From contig NC_134283.1 of NCBI RefSeq assembly GCF_949628215.1, forward strand, positions 23,166,975 through 23,230,974: 64,000 bases of DNA. Direction: 5' to 3'. Under the pieces are notes generated by a model. That model had not been told where the DNA came from. It did not search any database and saw only the letters and a program-made list of their open reading frames with translations. This DNA is from Phalacrocorax aristotelis. Lineage: Eukaryota > Chordata > Aves > Suliformes > Phalacrocoracidae. Shown piece after piece: positions 16,501-30,000 of this stretch. Position numbers and translations under genes: made by a program. The first letter of the stretch is position 1. Every line of letters starts with the position of its first letter.

Positions 16501-18528
16501 CAGGGTGTGAGCTAGCATCTCCCCTGTACTGGAGGAACAGGTGAGCAAACGCAGTGAGGTGGGTACAGATACCCCACAGTCTCCACCATAAGGCAGGAGT
16601 ACAGCTGCACATTGGTGGGCACATTAGAAATAACTAGAGAAGCAGAGTGCAGCGAGCAGAAGAAAGGAAAGGGAGACCGTCAGGTAAGAAATCAGAATCT
16701 TGCTTAGTCATCCCAGGAAGTTGAGGCAGAGGAAGTTCGTTTCTGGAAAGCTGCATTACCACAGTACAAAGATCACTGCAGACAAGCCCTCAAGAAAGCC
16801 AAGCCACCCCAAATCCCTCCCCCTCCTTCCAAGAAACATGCAGTGAGCTGCTTGGTTTTGGGCTCCACATCCTCTGTGAGATAGGAGCTCAGAGGAGATG
16901 CACCATCACATCCTGAAAGAGTCAGGCAGGCACTAGTTTGGCAACCAGGGTTTTCCTGAGCTGCCTGCAGACCTCTTGCAGCTAAAACCTCATAGCAGAG
17001 GGATTATTCAGGCTGGCAGGAATGAGCAGCAGCAGAGGCTACAATCATCACAGGAGGCTTGCCGGCAGCAAAAACCCAGGGGCCACAGATGACCCAGCCA
17101 AGAAAGGGATGGGAGGTTAAAGTCTGGGCACATTCACAAGCAGTCAGGACCACAAGACCCCTGGGGACCTACCCCCAGCTGCCAGCATCCAGGGACACAG
17201 CTGCGTACCTGCAGGTAAGGAGCCTGCAGAGCCAAGCACCCTGCTGCCAGCACTGCCCTTCGTGCTGCAGCGCAGGGATTAACAAGCCAGGAACATGAAC
17301 CCAGTCCACTCCAACACCAGGCTTAGAGCTCATACATCATTAACAAGGCAGAAGTCAAGAACCGCAAGGAAAGTCCTCTCCTGATACTCACTCATTCCCT
17401 TCTTCCACAATATAGAAGATTTGTTTCAAGCCATTCCTGTTGATGAACTCCTGAGCAAAGGTAACATCTTGGGAGAGGCTCGCGAGCTTCTTCAGCGAGT
17501 CAGTCTTCACATCCGAGTTGTTGCTCTGGATCCCACTGTACAACCTCTCTGCTTCTTGGTCCTACCAGGAAGGAAAGAATCAAGCCAAAGGGGCTCATCA
17601 AAAGACAATGAGAAGCTTGGAGAAGGCTGGAAGAGCTTAAGCACAAGTTTTGGATTGAGGCTCAGGTTAGAGCAGCCCTGGTGAGGAGCTGGACCAAGAG
17701 ACAGAGCCACCAGAGCAGTGACCAGGAGGAGCTGAGGAAGGAGGTCAAGCTGGCACAACACTAAGAACGCTTGACGAGTTGGCCCACATGTCCAAAGCAT
17801 CTCAAGATGATTTAGTTTCTCTTCAAACTCCCCCAAGCTCTGCTGAGGGAGCATGAAGGTTGAGACAGGCCTGATGGGTCTGAGGCACCGAGAGGAGCCG
17901 TCAGGAGCCAGAAGTCGCCGAGTGAGGCAGTGGCAGAGGGCTTGCAGCACCGCATTGCCCCATCGCAGGGGGACATCCCACCACAGCACGCAGCGGAGAA
18001 GGAGACGGGGGGACAGAGGGATGTACCGGGGAGGTGGTCAGCCGTAAGATGCTCCCGTTCTTAATCTCACCGCGGTTCTGTAAGGCGATAGGAACCAGTG
18101 AGCTGGGGAGCACCATGCTGGCGGGGCAGGGGCGAGATCGGGGGACGTCTCACCGACTCGGTGATGTAGGTCTGCCGCCCGTCCGCGTACTGCAGGGCGT
18201 AGCGCTCGGCGTTGGGCAGGCTCCACCTGCGGCGACAGGCGACCGGTCGCAGTACCGTAGGGCTAGTGCCGGCTGCCGCCGGGCCTGCCCGACTGTGGGC
18301 TGTCACGACCCGGCGGTGGGCGGCGGGTGCGGTACTCACGCGTCGCAGACGTCCTTGAGCACGGAGGCGAGAGGCTTGGTCTGCAAGCGAGAGGCCGCCC
18401 GTGAGCTGGTGTCAGGGGTCCTGGGGGGGCTTGGGGGTGCCGGGCCGTACCTGCTGGAGCTCGATGAGCTGGGGGATGGCTCCCACCATCTGGATGGCGA
18501 TCTTCACCACGTCCTTGGGCGGCGGCAT
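10552..18528 (-). CDS. ELMO3: ELMO3, engulfment and cell motility protein 3, complete
   Basis: Cytoplasmic adaptor that binds DOCK-family exchange factors to activate Rac in engulfment and migration. Twenty coding exons, minus strand: 18451-18528, 18340-18380, 18154-18226, 18027-18077, 17392-17561, 16429-16528, 16173-16324, 15039-15117, 14648-14698, 14171-14293, 13862-13993, 13486-13590, 12902-13010, 12546-12682, 12271-12434, 12038-12150, 11725-11829, 11302-11384, 10956-11036 and 10552-10764. They sum to 719 aa; human is about 720. Landmarks: N-terminal [18 protein letters not shown]; armadillo-like region ([17 protein letters not shown]); ELMO domain near residues 300-470 ([50 protein letters not shown]); PH domain near 540-670; proline-rich tail [13 protein letters not shown], the expected DOCK SH3 ligand. 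The ending [11 protein letters not shown] is ELMO3-like, unlike the YHYG end of ELMO1/2. No disabling change is seen. Confidence 0.97.
15626..15898 (-). mobile_element. Short CR1 fragment in ELMO3 intron 7
   Basis: About 270 bases of the 3' end of a CR1, in the same orientation as ELMO3. It starts with a single terminal octamer (TCATAGAAT), followed by the subfamily sequence shared with the copies at 6543 and 34416. It is more diverged than those two and heavily 5'-truncated. Confidence 0.9.
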
Positions 18529-18870
18529 GGCTCCCGCGGCGGCACCGTCACCGCTCGGCACGGCTCCCCGCCCCGCCGCGCCGCAGTTCCGGGTCGCCGC
18601 TGCCGCCGCCGCCGCCTCCCGGAGGGCCCCTGCCGCCAGCGGTCTCGATGGCCGTACCGGACCCAACCCCGAGCAGGCCCGGCCCGGCCCGGCCCCCTCA
18701 CCTGAGCTGGCGCGGGTTCGGCGGGACCCACCTCCGCGGCGAGGACAGGGCCTCCTGCCGGGAAAGGGCCCGGCCCCGCCCCTGGGTGCTTCTCGGGGAC
18801 ACCCCGGCCCTCTGGACTCAGCAAAAGGGAGGCACAGGCCGGGGCAGGGGGGGAAACTCTGGAAAGTTTT
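18529..18870 (-). promoter_or_regulatory. ELMO3 CpG-rich promoter between E2F4 end and ELMO3 start
   Basis: Only about 345 bases separate the E2F4 poly(A) signal from the ELMO3 start codon. The interval is strongly GC- and CpG-rich, and the CpG richness continues over ELMO3 exons 1 to 4 (to about 18030). No TATA box is seen. ELMO3 transcription must start inside this interval or inside the E2F4 3' UTR. Confidence 0.6.
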
Positions 18871-18874
18871 TTTG

Positions 18875-18880
18875 TTTATT
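18875..18880 (-). terminator. E2F4 poly(A) signal (AATAAA)
   Basis: TTTATT on the plus strand is AATAAA on the minus strand. It is preceded by A/T-rich 3' UTR sequence (about 18890-19010). It is the last canonical hexamer before the ELMO3 CpG island. Confidence 0.65.
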
Positions 18881-21012
18881 CACGTCAGAGAACACTGTAC
18901 AAATATTTCTTTCCTTGCAAAAAAAAGTATAAAAATAATCTTTATATATGAATCAAAAAGTTCATTTGTAACTGTAAATCTTTCTCTAGGTAACCTTTTC
19001 CAAAGGTTGTCTAACTGGTGGCGAACATGAACACTTGGAAGGAGGGCGAGGGCCAGGCAGTACACGGAAAGCTCGAGCTACACCAAAGCCACGGAGCCTA
19101 ACTAACGCGCACGCAGGACCGAGGGTGTTCGGTCAGCTTCCATGCAAAGGAGGGAAGGTTCAGGGACTGGCTGCATGCGGGCTGGAAGTTCATCCCCCGG
19201 CAGGGTCCCACGCCACAGCTGCCTCACCAGCAGCAGCTGCCTGCTGCCAAACTAGAGAGTGTCCCATCGTTCCTCCTGAATTCTTAACGCTTTTCCCAAA
19301 GAGGACGCTGGTGCTTCAGGGCTGCAGAGAGGAATGGCTCTTCTGGAGGAGTCCCACACAGAACAGGATGGCCTGAGGAGTCACCTTGGGGATACAGGTC
19401 CCAAACATATAGTCTTCTCACCTCTGTGGGCTCCAAGAATTAATTGAAGACTTTGCATCCCTTATTACTGCTGCTGCTCCAGCTGGTTGTTTGGTTCACA
19501 GGAGGTGAGCAGCTAAGTGGAGATGTTAACAATCAGCTGGTTACGTGGATGGCTGCAAGCTACCTCTCTGCTATGGCCAGCCATGCTCCTGGACTGACCC
19601 TGTCTTCGGCAGTTCATGGAGCAGGAAAGGCAGGAGAGCTGCTACCACTGCATTGGCAGGAAGATGTGCAAAACTGAAGACATTCAAATACAGGATCTGA
19701 CCAAAAACTGAAGTTGGGGCTTACAAAATACAACACAAATCCATCAGGGTGTTTTACTCCAACTAAAATGTGCACCAGGGTCCAAGACTGGCACCACTTG
19801 ATCATCCTAAGAAACCCAACAGCATTACAAAGCAATGAAGAAAATCTTGTGGAAAAATGATGCAGAGAAAGCATCACACTAGGTAGCGACCTGCCCACAG
19901 GATCAGGAATTGGGAGCGTGCGTACGGACACTAGAGGAGAGAATTCAAATATACAGAAAGCCTGATCCTGAGCAGATGCTGAGAGAGAAAAAGGGGAGGA
20001 AAAAAAAGCACTATTTTTGACAACACATACAGAACTTGTCACAGCAAAGTACTACTGAATTCTTACTGCTTGGTCGCCTTTTAGACAGCCAAAGGCTCAA
20101 GTGCAATGGTTGGAGAAGACAGCTATTCGCAAATATGAGCAGGCTCTGATGTACCTGGAGTACCTTACAGGCACCAGCTGGAGCAGTCTTATCCTTTCAA
20201 ACATCTCTTCACTCAGGCAAAAACAAATAAAAATTTAAAAAAACCATACTGGCACCTATTCTTTAGCCCTGTAGAAACAGCACAGCTGCTGTATAAGGAG
20301 CTGGAGCCCCTGGGCTCCTGTATCAGCAGACTGGTGGATGAAGAACCAGCATTCCTGCTGATGAAGACTCAGCTCCTGGGTCCTATTAGGAATGCTCAAT
20401 TCCTGAGTCCTGCTAGGAGGCACAGCTGGCTAAAAAAAGTGCTTTTTCTTGTAAAACATACTGGCTTGGTCTGGAGTCACTGGAAGAAATGGACACTTTG
20501 GCGCCATTTTTTTTTCCCCTAGCTGTCATTCAGAAATAAACACCCCAATCTGAACTGCTCAAATTGAAAAATCTAGCTAATTACCTCTGGGTTTGTGAAC
20601 TGACCACGGTATTAGGGCTCCTTGTAGCAGCTGGTACCTAGGAGGTGCAAAGTGCCTCTAGGAGTGCAGGAAAAACCAAGGCATGCAGATCTGAGGAAGC
20701 TCGGAGAGGCACATGGGCAAATTCTACGGGTGAACTGGGAACACTCAAAACACAGACCCTTTGATGTGAGGCCCAGGATCCAGTGGAGAGAGAGATGCGG
20801 CAGGGTGAGTTGCATGTGCAACAGAGGAAGAGGAAGATGATACTGGGAGGCTCCCGGCCTGCAAGTCCTCATCTCTTGGTTTCGAGTCCATATGAGAGCA
20901 TCTCTGAAATGCTCGCTCATCGAGCTCTACACAAAAGGAATCCAAAAATAGACACTTTCCAAAGACTTACAAAACAGTCTGTGTTTGTGAGGCTCACAGC
21001 CACACTGAGAAG
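18881..21012 (-). other. E2F4 3' UTR (inferred), about 2.1 kb
   Basis: Sequence from the E2F4 stop to the AATAAA at 18875. No coding exon is recognisable on either strand. It holds an imperfect internal duplication at about 20300-20420 (repeated CTCCTG...CTGCTAGGA-like units) and a T/A-rich distal part. Confidence 0.5.
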
Positions 21013-24000
21013 TCAGAGGTTGAGGACAGGCACATCAAAGAGGTCACAGACACCTTCGCTCTCATCCAGGTTATAGATGTAGTCGTGATCTCCAGGTGGA
21101 GGGGAAAGGCGGAGCAAGGGAGCAAACACTGGGGAAAGAGAAGACCATGGTTGGTTACAAAACTTAGCATTCCCACACCTAGCCAAGAGCTGCCATTGGG
21201 CGCTGAGCTGTGGAGCCAGGAGGAGGCCACCTCACAGTAATAATCTTTGAGCTTGCTTCAAATCAGCCTTGTGATATGGAAGAGACAGGCTCCTTCTGGA
21301 ACTCACACCTCTCTTGGGGACTGGAAGGACAGTGAGAACGGAGTCTGTGTCCAGAGCCCAGAAAAGCTGAGAGCAGTCCTGCAGTTGCAGGACTTTCAGC
21401 AGGGTAAAGTCACACAAGATGTTCGTCCTCCCCTGGAAAGGCCACACCATGAGGGGGAGGCTCAAAGACTCACCTTCAGATGACATCAGCTCTTCCAGCA
21501 GCTCAGAGTTCATACATTCTGGGGAAGAGACAAACACAGTTAAGCAATGCACTCTGCTTTCCTGGCCTCCTCCCATGCAATAACCTCCCCCCCCGGCCTC
21601 TTCTGGCCCTCACCCTTGTTATCCCTTCCCTGGCTAAGGCACAGCATGTGCAGCAGGCACTGGCGAAAGGAGGTGTGGGCCTCCTGCCATGGCCAAAGGG
21701 AAACTGGTGTCAGACAATTCAAGCTATGTAAAAAAATTCTGCAGGAGGTTTCTGCCTGCTTTAGCTTAACCACATGCCAGTCTCCTTTGTAGGACGGGCT
21801 GTGCCTTACCCCTGCACTGGCATGCTAGCTGTTGCCCCAAATGCCTTCAACAGAAACTCTTCAACATGCACCAGAAATTGAGCTGGTAAAGCCTGACATA
21901 TTCACAGTCCTCAATTACCCACCAACTTTGCAGGGGGACAAAAATTAAAAGACAAATGATCTGTTCCAGGAGCCTTAGAACTAATGAACCTCCACTTTCC
22001 TCCAGATTTTGTGTCCTTTGTCCCCCTAACTTGCTCCCCTTGCCCCACGGCTGTGCTGTGGCTAATCCAGCCATATGCCCTGGCAGCTTCGCTGGCTGCC
22101 CGCTGCCAAACAGAATGAACATCTAAGCTCTGCATATCCTTCCTGAATGGGACACGAACTCCACTCTCCCCTCTGCTGCCCACACAAAAATGTAAAATAA
22201 ACTAATTATCTCAGAAATGTCATTCCTTCCTCCACTGTTGTTACTCTTGGCTGGTAGGTTCAGGAGGCACTTGAATGGTAGACAGACAAGCACCCAGACA
22301 AAGCATGTGCAAGCCAATCTCTTTTCTCTCAGAAGCTGAGCATTTGAAAACAACTTTCTGAATACGCCTCACACTACCAAGATCATGAGTATCTAACTCA
22401 GCCTAACTGGGTTGATGAGATACTACCCGCACTTCAAATAGGTTTTCACGAAAGAAACACAGATAAGCCCATTTTCAAGACCTTACTCACAAAAGGCTAT
22501 TTCCTAGAGGACAGGAACCTACCTGTCTAATTCAGTGCTATGAGATGAGAGAATTTCATCACCAAGTGACCAGACTAATACCAGCTTAAACAGCAATTAA
22601 ATGTAGAATCTGCATTCATGGATCAGGGCTGGTAATATAGCAAGGTGTGTATATGTGTGTGTTGAAATTCAGGTTTTTTTCCAGAATACAAGTCTAAAAC
22701 AAGCAGTTATTAAGCATCCATTTAAAAGAGAGAGAAAACCATATAGAACAAGTAATTCCAATACAGAACACTATGGAAGAACTCCAGGCTCTTGGAGCTT
22801 GAACTGCACAGCCTGAAAGCAGCAGCCAGTGCCAGGACAACATTACTGGGATCACACGGGGATGAAAGAGGCTGTGTGGAGCACACTGCAAGGCCCATTT
22901 CTCCGAGCTCTGTAGTGTTGCTTCTTTCCGGTCCTGAGCTTTGCCCCTGTAGTTGTCGACTGTTTTGTCCTTCACTTCTGGACCTCTATCTTCTCTCTCC
23001 AAATTGAGAGGAATACTCCATAAAACAACATATATTACCACAGACAGCAAACACCTTTTTAATAGTGTCCACATTGTCCCATAGCCTTCGTTTGGGTTAA
23101 GCTAGATCTACACGGGCTGGAGCCTTGCAGCAGTTTATGTTTGACATTGCAAAGTCAAATTTACTCTTCAGACGCATTCAGTCATTACCAAGACTTTATC
23201 CATGGCAGCACGTATGGCAGCTGGTGCTGAGCAAGGAAGGAAGGTGTTCTCCAGGCCAACTGCGGAGCCCAGGGCTCCCAGCACATAGATCAGATGGTTG
23301 TGCATGTGCATTTGGGCCTGTGGGGTTTTACATCAAGACAGCACTTTCACAGGCACCTGCTAGAGCACAGAACTAGGGACTGTTGTTGTACAGGTCTTGG
23401 CGCCACCAGAAAAGTGCTTGTGTGTACTTGGCTCCGCCTAGTTGCTGGGCTAGAAAGTATTCTGCCAGCACTGAAGGGAAATAAATGTGCAGATAAAGAG
23501 TCTCCCAGTTTAGGCTTACGTTAGACCACATTCTTTAGCCCAGAGTCTGTCCCACCATTAGGCAGCAACACCCAGGCATTCCTTGGGCAGAGGCAGAACG
23601 CCTAACACAAGTAAGAGCATCTCCTCCCCTACTGCTCCAAAATTACAAGTATCACCAAAACCACAGAGGGCCATTTTGAAGAATGTCAATGATAAAATTC
23701 AATGAAAGAATCTAGGGAGGGATATCTCCCTAGATTATTTGCTTGGATTAGCCTCAGGCAGGCTACAGCTGAACCAAGACTAACAGGGATTTTTCTTATG
23801 TGCAGACAAGCTGGAGAAGGAGCATGGGAAGCCAGAGCACAGATTAGCATTGGCGTGGGGAAGCGAAAGCCCTCATCTACATGCTGCAGGGCAAACTCTT
23901 AACAGAGGTTGCTGGCAATGTGAAGACAGAAAAATACACACAGAAACCAGTAATTTTAAGAGTGACTAACTACAAGTAGAGAGCCAGCAGCCACCAACGA

Positions 24001-27000
24001 CCACAAGCACCTTACAAAACCACATCCCCAGAACAAATAAACTGTCCCACTTCTATGGGTAGATGGGCCCAGAAAAAAGCCGTGGTCAGGGAGTGAACAT
24101 ACCTCTCGTTGGATCAAACATCTCTGACAGCTCTTTGGGAAGTTCCAGCACTGCAAATACAACAAACCAAATGGTTTGCATCGTTACATGAAGAGTCTGA
24201 AATGCTTTACACCATAATCACCTGCTATCCTACTGTACTCCTTATGCACCCAAATCATCCTATGCCATCCAGAAATTCTGCTCCCACACCCCATGTCACA
24301 TAGTTCTGCTGAAATGATAAGCAATAAAACTTAAGCTTGACTACTTTAAAAATAGATCTGTAGGAGCCCTGGGAGCTGAACATGTTATCACAGTCAGCAG
24401 CTCTAGAGTAATTGCCTGTGTGTAAGCCTCCCACGATGTCAGCTTCCATACATCACCTCACTTTATCTTGTGTAGGATGAGGGCATGCCTTTAGAGAGTC
24501 AGCACAGGCCCACTGGGATATGCTAAGCTATAAGCACACAAAGGCCTAATTCCACAATCAAGACTACTCCAAGATGAAGACAGACAGTTCATGCTCCTCT
24601 CAGACATGCTAGCAGAAGTGACACAAAAACACTGTGTGAGCTACATTTGAGCAAGATTTCCTCTTCTAACCATAACTCTCTAACCTAAAGTGTTTCTGCA
24701 GCGAAGGTCGGCTTCAAAACATTAAAGCAGTGTGTCTTACCCAGTGGATGCTTTTCTCTCCTTGGGCCAGCCTGCCATTTCCTGTCATAAAGCTCAAATA
24801 TTCCTTTTTTTTAAAGCCTATTTCACCTCACCACACACATCAAGGAGCTCCCCAAATATACACTGCAAGATCATTAAGACTGCAAGATTGCTAAAGACAG
24901 AGGAAGTATTCCTGAGTAAAGGAGGAAAAGATTGACAAGAGCTCTCCTAATAATGGAAAACTCCCCATGAGTTATACAGGTGTTCTCAGTGACGGCTGGA
25001 AATTCTATAGCTTCATGCAGTTTCAAAAATTGTACCTGGCACTACAGAAGGATCTGAAAGGGAATAATCTATCTATAACAGCAGAGACATGCATCATCCA
25101 AATGTCCCTTGCAGATTTTCTAGTACCAGTGTCACAGAAAGCGTCAGGACACTAGACATGACACCGTCACCTTCTCACCAGGTTCCCCAGCACCCTCAGA
25201 GGGAAATGCCTACTCATACCTTGCAGAGCCTAGCTGACAGCAAAGGCAGAATGGAGTTCAGCTAATTCCTCCAGAGCAAGCAGCCTGTCCCTCGCTCTAA
25301 GCAGCGTACTTCTGGAGCAACTCATGAAAGAAGGGTGCATACTCACTTCCTGTGGGATCGGGCTTGATCGGCTCAAAGGAGGTAGAGGGGCTGGGTAGGA
25401 CGGAGCTGCTGTCCAGCGAGGCAGAGGACTGTAGTGGCTGGGTATCTAACCCGGCCGGCTGGCCGGCCAATGCAGACGCGTTGCTGAGGGGGTCAAAGTC
25501 ACCGCTACTCTTGGACTCTGCTGCTGAGACACAGCTTTCTGGAAAGAGCCACAGACACACACACAGGAACGTCATCTCCCAACAGCCCCAAAGCAAGCAG
25601 CTGCAGCACAGACTCAACCCTCACTGGCAATGCTGGCCAAGCACAGACAGCTGCATAGAAAGAAGGCTTCTTGCTTTCACCCAGTAAAAACTCCCAGGCC
25701 CTGCTGCAGCTCTGCAGGAGAGCAGCCTTGGTGGTACCGGGCTGCACATAAGCTCTTGCAGGAATTAACACAAGCCAGGTAGTAAGCTACACCAGAAGAA
25801 GAGTGGCCAGCGCATTGAGGGAAGTTACTATCCTCCTGCTTGCAGCTGAGGCTGCACTTTGAATACAGTGTCCAGCTTCGGCAAGCCCCTAGTTCAAGAA
25901 AGATGTGGAGAAGATCCAGCTGAGGGTTGCCAACTTGACCAACGGTCTGGGGCACATGGCCTACAAGGAGGGGTGGAGGGAGCTAGGCTTGTTCCATCAG
26001 GCAAAGAGAAATCTAAGGGCAATCAACAGCAGCTTGCAGCTACCTGAAAGGCAGTTACAAAAATGAAGAACTACTTTGTGGTGCCAAAGATGTAACATGC
26101 ACAACAGGCATGAGATGCAGCTCAAAGGATCCAGGCATCAGGAAAAATGAATTCACTGAGAGGGTGCTGCAGCCCTGGAAGAGCTCACCGAGGAAGCTGG
26201 GGATCTCCACCACGGGAAGCTTTTAGAATTTGGCTGCACAAAGCCAAAACCAACCTAAACTAGTATTCTTGACAGTCTTTTTTCAAACTGAAAGTTGAAC
26301 TTGAGACTTGAAAAGACCATTTTACAAACTTCTGCCAACCAATGTATCTGCATGATCAGTCTCTCCCCCACCACTGCTCCTACAGGCTGGCACTACCCCC
26401 TCGAGCCAAATGCCTTATTCCCATTACCACAGCCAGTCCCACTGAACAAGACAGAAGAAAAGGCTCACTGCAGCAAAGGCAGAGGTGCCCCCTTTGCCAG
26501 GAGCTGACAATGCTGCACAACCAACAGTGCCTGCCCCAGCTGGGCCAAGGAACATACTCTCCTTTGTCAGCCGCCATCGCCTTTCTGACTCCTGTAACCT
26601 CCTCCTCACCTGTGCTTGCAGCTTTCTGCACAGGGGGGCTATGGTCCTGAGTGCTGGTAGGCGTCGGTGTGGAGGGCTGGGTGCTGCTGGGAACAGATGC
26701 CTCCTGGAAGTGGGTGAGTGGTGGTATCTGTGGTTTCGAGGGTGCAACTGCCTGGCACTGAATGAGGTCTTCGGGGGGAGGGACAGGTAGCACAACAGGA
26801 GGAGAGCTCCAAGCATCTTTGTTTACTAAAAGAACATCAATGGGACCACTTGTGCTCTTCAGGTGGATCTGGTATTTCTTCTGCCCATTTAGGCCCTGAG
26901 AAAAGTCATAAGCAAAACACAGCCATATATTAAATGCCCTTTTCAAACAGAACAGGAATTTCCCAGAGGCAAGACATGCCACAGGCACCCATGCCACAGA

Positions 27001-30000
27001 TCCACACACAGTTCCCCTGACTCCCAGGGCTATCCTCTCCCCAGGTGCTCCTGCAATTACTTATGTACCTCCAAACAACAGATTTTCCTGGAAATTCTTA
27101 AATACCTGGAGGCTTCCTTAGGTTGCTAGTTCCTCCGACTCCATCAAACCCTTGACTGCCAACTCCTGGCCTAGTTAATCCAGCAACAACACACACAGAG
27201 ACACTCCTCGTCTCTGCCCACCCATTTAGCACTCACCTCAGGGATGGGAACCTCCAAACGCGTGCCTGACGGGGCTCGAATTGCAAGGAGGGTGTCTCCT
27301 GTGAAAAGAGACTGGTCAGCACTCAGTGAGCACAAACTGTTCTGATGATAATTAAGCACTAACAGAGCCCCTCCTCAAAGCCCCCCATCTCCTGTGCTCC
27401 CTTCCATGGAGGATGGCCATTTAGACCCACCTGAGCTGGTAGGCATATTGTACAGCTCCCAGTGTGCCAACTACCTGGGGCACCTGTGAAGAACTTGTGA
27501 AGTTTCTCCCAAAGCAACCCTAAAGGTTTTTAGCAGCATCCTTAAACAGGACTAACCTTTTTCCCCTCAGAAGAGCTGGCTTAAATTCACTTTTAAGAAT
27601 ATCTGAATCCTAAGGGAAGGATCCTTCATCCTGTTGTCACAAGCTTTTAGATGTGAATTATAAACAAAAAAGGCACACAACTCAAGAGCCTCACTGCCTG
27701 CGGGGAGATGGTGCCAAACTAGGCTCAGAAGCCAGGCTGCCAACCGCATGGCAGCCTCATTCTGGAGTACCAATAGCTGAAACCAACACTCCCCAGTTTC
27801 TGCTGGCAAGAGAGCTGCGTGGTATTAGTTGTATCGGACCCTACACAGAGCCCAGCATGAGTGGGCCTGGGAGCCAGGCTGACAGCATCTTTCATTTTCA
27901 AGGTGTGCAGCTCCTTAAGACCTGCGCCCCTAATTGGACAAGTCACAGGCAGCAAGCAGCTTCCATTCCATATCTGGGTTTAGAGAAATGTGAACAGAGA
28001 AATACCAGTGCCGTGAACATTAGACTTATTCAGACTGAGCAGTTAGCAGCTTTCACTTTGACTGTTTAAGCTTTGCTGTGGTTACTGTTCACACTTCACC
28101 AGTATTCTGCATTCAGCTTCACTTGATAATTAACACAGAAGATCCCCAGAGCAATGAGAGAGAGTGGACAGCAGAAGAGGACATCCTTTAATTTGAGGCA
28201 GGCAGATAAAGGTCAGATCAGCAAAAGGTACAGGGATTAAAAATACCACAGGATTTGTCAATAAAATGGGATTACTTTAATAAATCTACACTTAAGAAAA
28301 ATATTGTTATAAGACATTAAAATGTATAATAAAGCTCAAAGACACAAGCTCAAGCTTTAAGACCTGTTAGCTTCAACAATACAGGCACTGCGTTTCTATC
28401 TCCCTAGATAGCTACGTCCCAAATACTTTTACAAAACAGTGTTTCCACTTCCTCTTTGATTCTGCAAGTGCAAAGTGCACCACAGCAACAGATGGGAAAA
28501 TTGTTTCCCCCAGTCACTAAAAGCTAACACATTCTCCCTTTTTTTTTTTTTAAATTTAATCCAAATAATGAATCCACATTTGACAAGAGTACAAGCAGGG
28601 AAATCTCCAAGCCTGAACTCACTTTAAGAAAGCAAATTTAATAGCAGTCAATCAGAAAAACAAACAAAATGAGGAGCTGAAATTCAGCCTGCACCACAGT
28701 TCAAGAACACAAGCAGTCCAACAAAGAACGTCTGCAAGACTCAGACACTTCAGAGAAGGGAAAAAAATTCTGTAAGGCATACTCATACAGCAAAACTGGG
28801 CACACACTGAACAGACAATGGGAAGATGTGGATCAAGCCTCTGTTCTGGGAGGAATTCAGACCTGCCTTCAGTAAGATCTAATCCTCTCTCAGCATTTTG
28901 GTGAGGTCTGACTTCAGACACAAACCAGTTTACAAAAAACAGGTGCAATAAAATGCAAAACACTCAATCAACCAAGCAATAAACTGTCTGCTGGTCTCCA
29001 GTAAACTCTTCCAGACTGTTACGAGTTATCTGGCCCCGAGCACTGTCAAAGTGAAAACACAATCCCTGCCCCCAGAAAGTGCTAGCTTAAATTAGAAACA
29101 GTAAAGCAAAGGGGGTGGTGAGGCGTAAGTTACCAGCAGAAACTCAAGCAGTATAAAGTCTGGTGAACACAGAAAGCACACAAAGGCAAAAGTGGAAAAT
29201 AGAAGAGTTGACAAAGTGTTAGGTGAGAAGAGTGCTTAGAAGAGATGAGGAGAGAGTCAGGCAAGGGTGGGATTACATGTGGCCAAGGTGGTCAGGATAA
29301 GCAGCTTCAATCTCTGCTGCAAGGGAGCAGATGCAGGTTGCACAGGGTCAGGAGAGGTGAGGTGCCCACTGAAGCAGAAAGGAGCTGCCACTCCACACCG
29401 CTACAGCTGAGAGGAAGTTTATGTACTGCAGGGTGCTGTACTGCATGCTGGCCACCGGGGATTTTTTTTTTTTTTCTAGTCCTACAGCTATCATTAAAAT
29501 TGGCAACAGAGAAAAAACAGAGGATCCTGTGGGTTTTCTTCACTTTTGCTCCACAGAGAGAGAACATATAGCTTTTTATACAGGCACCTCATGGCTTTAG
29601 GAAGGCAGTACGCAAGGCAGTGAGGTCACAGCAAGCAGCGTATTGCCTTCAGTCCTGCTCTTCACTATCTCCTCCTTGCATTCGTGTTGGTAGAGGGCAT
29701 GAGGCAGCTGAGGGATCACTTTTTATACTGTTTTCCTGCTTACACCCACCTACCATACAATAAAATTTGCTTCCTATTATTAGAACATTGCCTGCCCAAG
29801 CCCTCAAAAACTTCTCACGTAACACACATAACATAGTGATGCCCAGCAAAAAGACTTCCTTAGCAATAGCAGCTATGTTCCTTTAAAGACAACTTGAAGG
29901 AACTGTCTGCCCCCTCCGATGGTGACAAGAAATCTACAGCTCAGTGGTACACACGCCCAGGATGGCCTCAGAGCTCACACTGCACTTAAGTTGGGCAGCC

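Noticed and set aside
17570-17840. Repeat-like sequence in ELMO3 intron 4 considered as an old CR1
   Set aside because: No block could be matched to CR1 or another bird repeat with any confidence.
10552-18528. ELMO1 or ELMO2 as identity of the ELMO gene
   Set aside because: The C-terminus ([11 protein letters not shown]) and the E2F4/TMEM208 neighbours fit ELMO3, not the YHYG-ending paralogues.
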